Of a stretch of 6,770 bases of DNA, positions 5,611 to 6,770 are shown piece by piece. The number at the start of each line of letters is the position of its first letter. Position 1 is the first letter of the stretch. The position numbers and the translations under genes are program-made. The stretch is from Acholeplasmatales bacterium (GTDB lineage: Bacteria; Bacillota_I; Bacilli_A; Acholeplasmatales; Anaeroplasmataceae), in assembly GCA_024681175.1 (NCBI GenBank), contig JAILBI010000040.1, positions 1 to 6,770 of the forward strand. Direction: 5' to 3'. Below the pieces are notes generated by a model. That model was not told the DNA's origin, made no database searches, and was given only the letters and a program-made list of their open reading frames with translations.

Positions 5611-6198
5611 ATGAATTATATAGAAGGAAAGAAGGGTTGGATTGAAGCAATCGTAGGTCCAATGTATTCTGGTAAGACAGAAGAATTAATTAGAAGATGT
5701 AAAAGAATGGAATATTCTGGTAAAAAATATCAAATATTTAAACCATCAATTGATACTAGATATTCTACAGATGAAATCGTAACACATAATAAGGTTCATA
5801 TGCCTTGTCAAAGTGTTAATCATGGTTCAGATATTAAAAGATATATTAAAGATGATACACAAGCAATTGTATTAGATGAAATACAATTCTTTGATCCATC
5901 TTTAATTAAAGCATTAAAGGAATTATCTGAACAAGGATATAGAATTATTGTTGCAGGATTAGATACTGACTTTAGAGGTGAACCATTCGGCGTTGCAAGC
6001 CAAATCTTAGCATTAGCTGATAAGGTTGATAAATTAACTGCAATATGCTTATGTTGTGGCAAAGAAGCAACAAGAACACAAAGAATTATTGATGGTAAGC
6101 CTGCATTTTATAATGACCCAACAATTTTAGTTGGTGAAAAAGAAAGCTATCAACCAAGATGCAGAGATTGCCATATTGTCTTAAATAACAATGATTAA
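5611..6198 (+). CDS. tdk: Thymidine kinase (type II)
   Basis: Tdk phosphorylates thymidine (and deoxyuridine) with ATP to dTMP, the entry of the thymidine salvage pathway, in the cytoplasm. The 195-residue length is typical. The P-loop is G-P-M-Y-S-G-K-T (16-23). The Walker B/catalytic segment is V-L-D-E-I-Q-F-F (87-94), with E90 the likely general base. A-G-L-D-T-D-F-R-G-E-P-F (115-126) is a strong family signature. The structural zinc site is formed by C146, C149, C184 and C187 (in C-R-D-C-H), and the lasso loop lies between, ending E-S-Y-Q-P (178-182). The start ATG has GAGGTG 5 nt upstream. Its last 8 bases overlap the start of tadA. Confidence 0.97.
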   Translation: MNYIEGKKGWIEAIVGPMYSGKTEELIRRCKRMEYSGKKYQIFKPSIDTRYSTDEIVTHNKVHMPCQSVNHGSDIKRYIKDDTQAIVLDEIQFFDPSLIKALKELSEQGYRIIVAGLDTDFRGEPFGVASQILALADKVDKLTAICLCCGKEATRTQRIIDGKPAFYNDPTILVGEKESYQPRCRDCHIVLNNND

Positions 6199-6643
6199 AG
6201 ATGATTATTATTTTATGAGAAGGGCTTTAAATGAAGCCTATAAAGCAAAAGAAATAGATGATGTGCCAATTGGTTGTGTTGTTGTATATAATGATAAAAT
6301 AATTGGCAGAGGCTATAATAAAAGAAATTTACTTGGTGATATTACAGCTCATGCAGAGCTTATTGCGATAAGAAAAGCTGAAAAGAAATTAGGTACATGG
6401 CACTTAGATGGCTGTAAGGTATATGTAACATTAGAGCCATGCTCAATGTGTGCATATGCAATATTAGCTTCAAGAGCTGAAGAATTAATATATGCAACCT
6501 CATCACCAAAATATGGAGCTTTATCATATGCACATCTATTTGATCTTCCTTTTAACCATAAAGTCAAAATAAAAAAAGGTATATATGAGGAAGAAGCATC
6601 AAAGCTTATTTCAGGATTCTTTCAAGAAAAGAGAAAGAAATAA
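6191..6643 (+). CDS. tadA: tRNA-specific adenosine deaminase
   Basis: TadA deaminates adenosine 34 of tRNA-Arg(ACG) to inosine, which allows one tRNA to read CGU, CGC and CGA. The protein has 150 residues, normal for the family. The zinc/catalytic motif is H54-A-E56, where E56 is the proton shuttle, with P-C84-S-M-C87 supplying the other ligands. V-P-I-G-C-V-V-V (25-32) and S-P-K-Y-G-A-L-S (105-112) match the family core. The residue after C-A is Y89 (C-A-Y-A-I) where glycine is usual (C-A-G-A-I). The ATG lies inside the tdk end (8-nt overlap) with no clear ribosome binding site, so translation is probably coupled to tdk. An internal ATG at 6215 (M9) would remove the first helix residues and is less likely. 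The position just before the SRP RNA gene is the usual Firmicutes order. A guanine or cytosine deaminase is the alternative; the motifs and neighbourhood favour TadA. Confidence 0.93.
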   Translation: MIKDDYYFMRRALNEAYKAKEIDDVPIGCVVVYNDKIIGRGYNKRNLLGDITAHAELIAIRKAEKKLGTWHLDGCKVYVTLEPCSMCAYAILASRAEELIYATSSPKYGALSYAHLFDLPFNHKVKIKKGIYEEEASKLISGFFQEKRKK

Positions 6644-6645
6644 AC

Positions 6646-6674
6646 TTGATAATAAATATTTTATATGATAGAAT
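6646..6674 (+). promoter_or_regulatory. Promoter of the SRP RNA gene
   Basis: TTGATA (6646-6651) and TAGAAT (6669-6674) are separated by 17 bp, and TGA (6666-6668) gives an extended -10. The predicted start, about 6681, coincides with the first base of the RNA's closing helix. It begins 3 nt after the tadA stop. Confidence 0.87.
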
Positions 6675-6680
6675 TTGTTT

Positions 6681-6770
6681 GTCCTCAGTCAAGTGAAGAG
6701 TGTGAACCAGGTCAGGTCAGGAATGAAGCAGCCTTAAGCATTTCTTTATTGTGGCTGGGGCGCTTTTTTT
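6681..6770 (+). ncRNA. ffs: Small signal recognition particle RNA (4.5S type)
   Basis: The conserved domain IV that binds Ffh is clear: GGTCAGG (6710-6716), a GGAA tetraloop (6720-6723) closed by A6719-U6724, and GAAGCAGCC (6725-6733). The symmetric internal loop is CAGG (6713-6716) opposite AGCA (6727-6730). The outer rod forms from CCTCAGTCA (6683-6691) with TGGCTGGGG (6752-6760), plus GAAGA (6695-6699) with TCTTT (6743-6747). The RNA is about 90 nt and has no Alu domain, unlike the ~270-nt RNA of Bacillus. It works with Ffh and FtsY to target membrane and secreted proteins during translation. The run of seven Ts (6764-6770) after the closing stem provides termination and reaches the window edge, so the exact 3' end is open by a base or two. 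dnaX commonly follows in Firmicutes, but it is outside the window. Confidence 0.96.

Noticed and set aside
1..6770. CRISPR array, transposon ends, phage genes or a defence system
   Set aside because: No spaced direct repeats, transposase, integrase or toxin-antitoxin pair is visible; the window is almost entirely housekeeping genes.
1..6770. Mycoplasma-type code with TGA as tryptophan
   Set aside because: Tryptophans in conserved positions use TGG, and all genes have full family length without internal TGA.

Overview
The window looks like a chromosomal segment of an AT-rich, low-GC Gram-positive bacterium (Bacillota, Bacilli or Mollicutes-like, probably a gut lineage near the Erysipelotrichia/RF39-type groups; this placement is inference). 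The evidence is strong A/T bias, a T-box leader with its intrinsic terminator, consensus sigma-A-type promoters, GGAGG-type ribosome binding sites, a lipobox lipoprotein, the tadA-SRP RNA order typical of Firmicutes, and a short (~90 nt) SRP RNA rather than the long Bacillus-type RNA. All eight visible coding regions end in TAA. Tryptophan is encoded by TGG and no gene needs TGA to be read through, so the standard bacterial code applies.

Layout. (1) 2-388: 3' end of glnA (glutamine synthetase), closed by a strong UUCG-loop terminator. (2) 461-4306: a serine operon. A consensus promoter drives a T-box leader whose specifier reads as UCU (Ser). It is followed by serC, serA (1-nt overlap, TAATG) and a DUF1015 gene 12 nt further on, then an intrinsic terminator. 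(3) 4347-5166: a singleton gene for an unrecognised lipoprotein, with its own promoter and a perfect inverted repeat at the predicted 5' end of its mRNA. (4) 5228-5548: rpmE (zinc-type L31) with its own promoter, a leader hairpin and a terminator. (5) 5559-6643: tdk and tadA, overlapping by 8 nt, behind an extended -10 promoter. (6) 6646-6770: promoter and complete small SRP RNA, ending in a U-tract at the window edge.

How the genes work together. SerA oxidises 3-phosphoglycerate to 3-phosphohydroxypyruvate and SerC transaminates it to 3-phosphoserine. Shortage of charged tRNA-Ser should open the T-box and switch on the operon. No phosphoserine phosphatase (serB) is in the operon. The third slot is held by a DUF1015 protein of unknown function, the most interesting functional question here. 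The rest is housekeeping: ribosome assembly (L31), thymidine salvage (tdk), tRNA wobble editing (tadA) and protein targeting (SRP RNA). The lipoprotein is the only gene that looks accessory. I see no mobile element, CRISPR array, phage gene or defence system.
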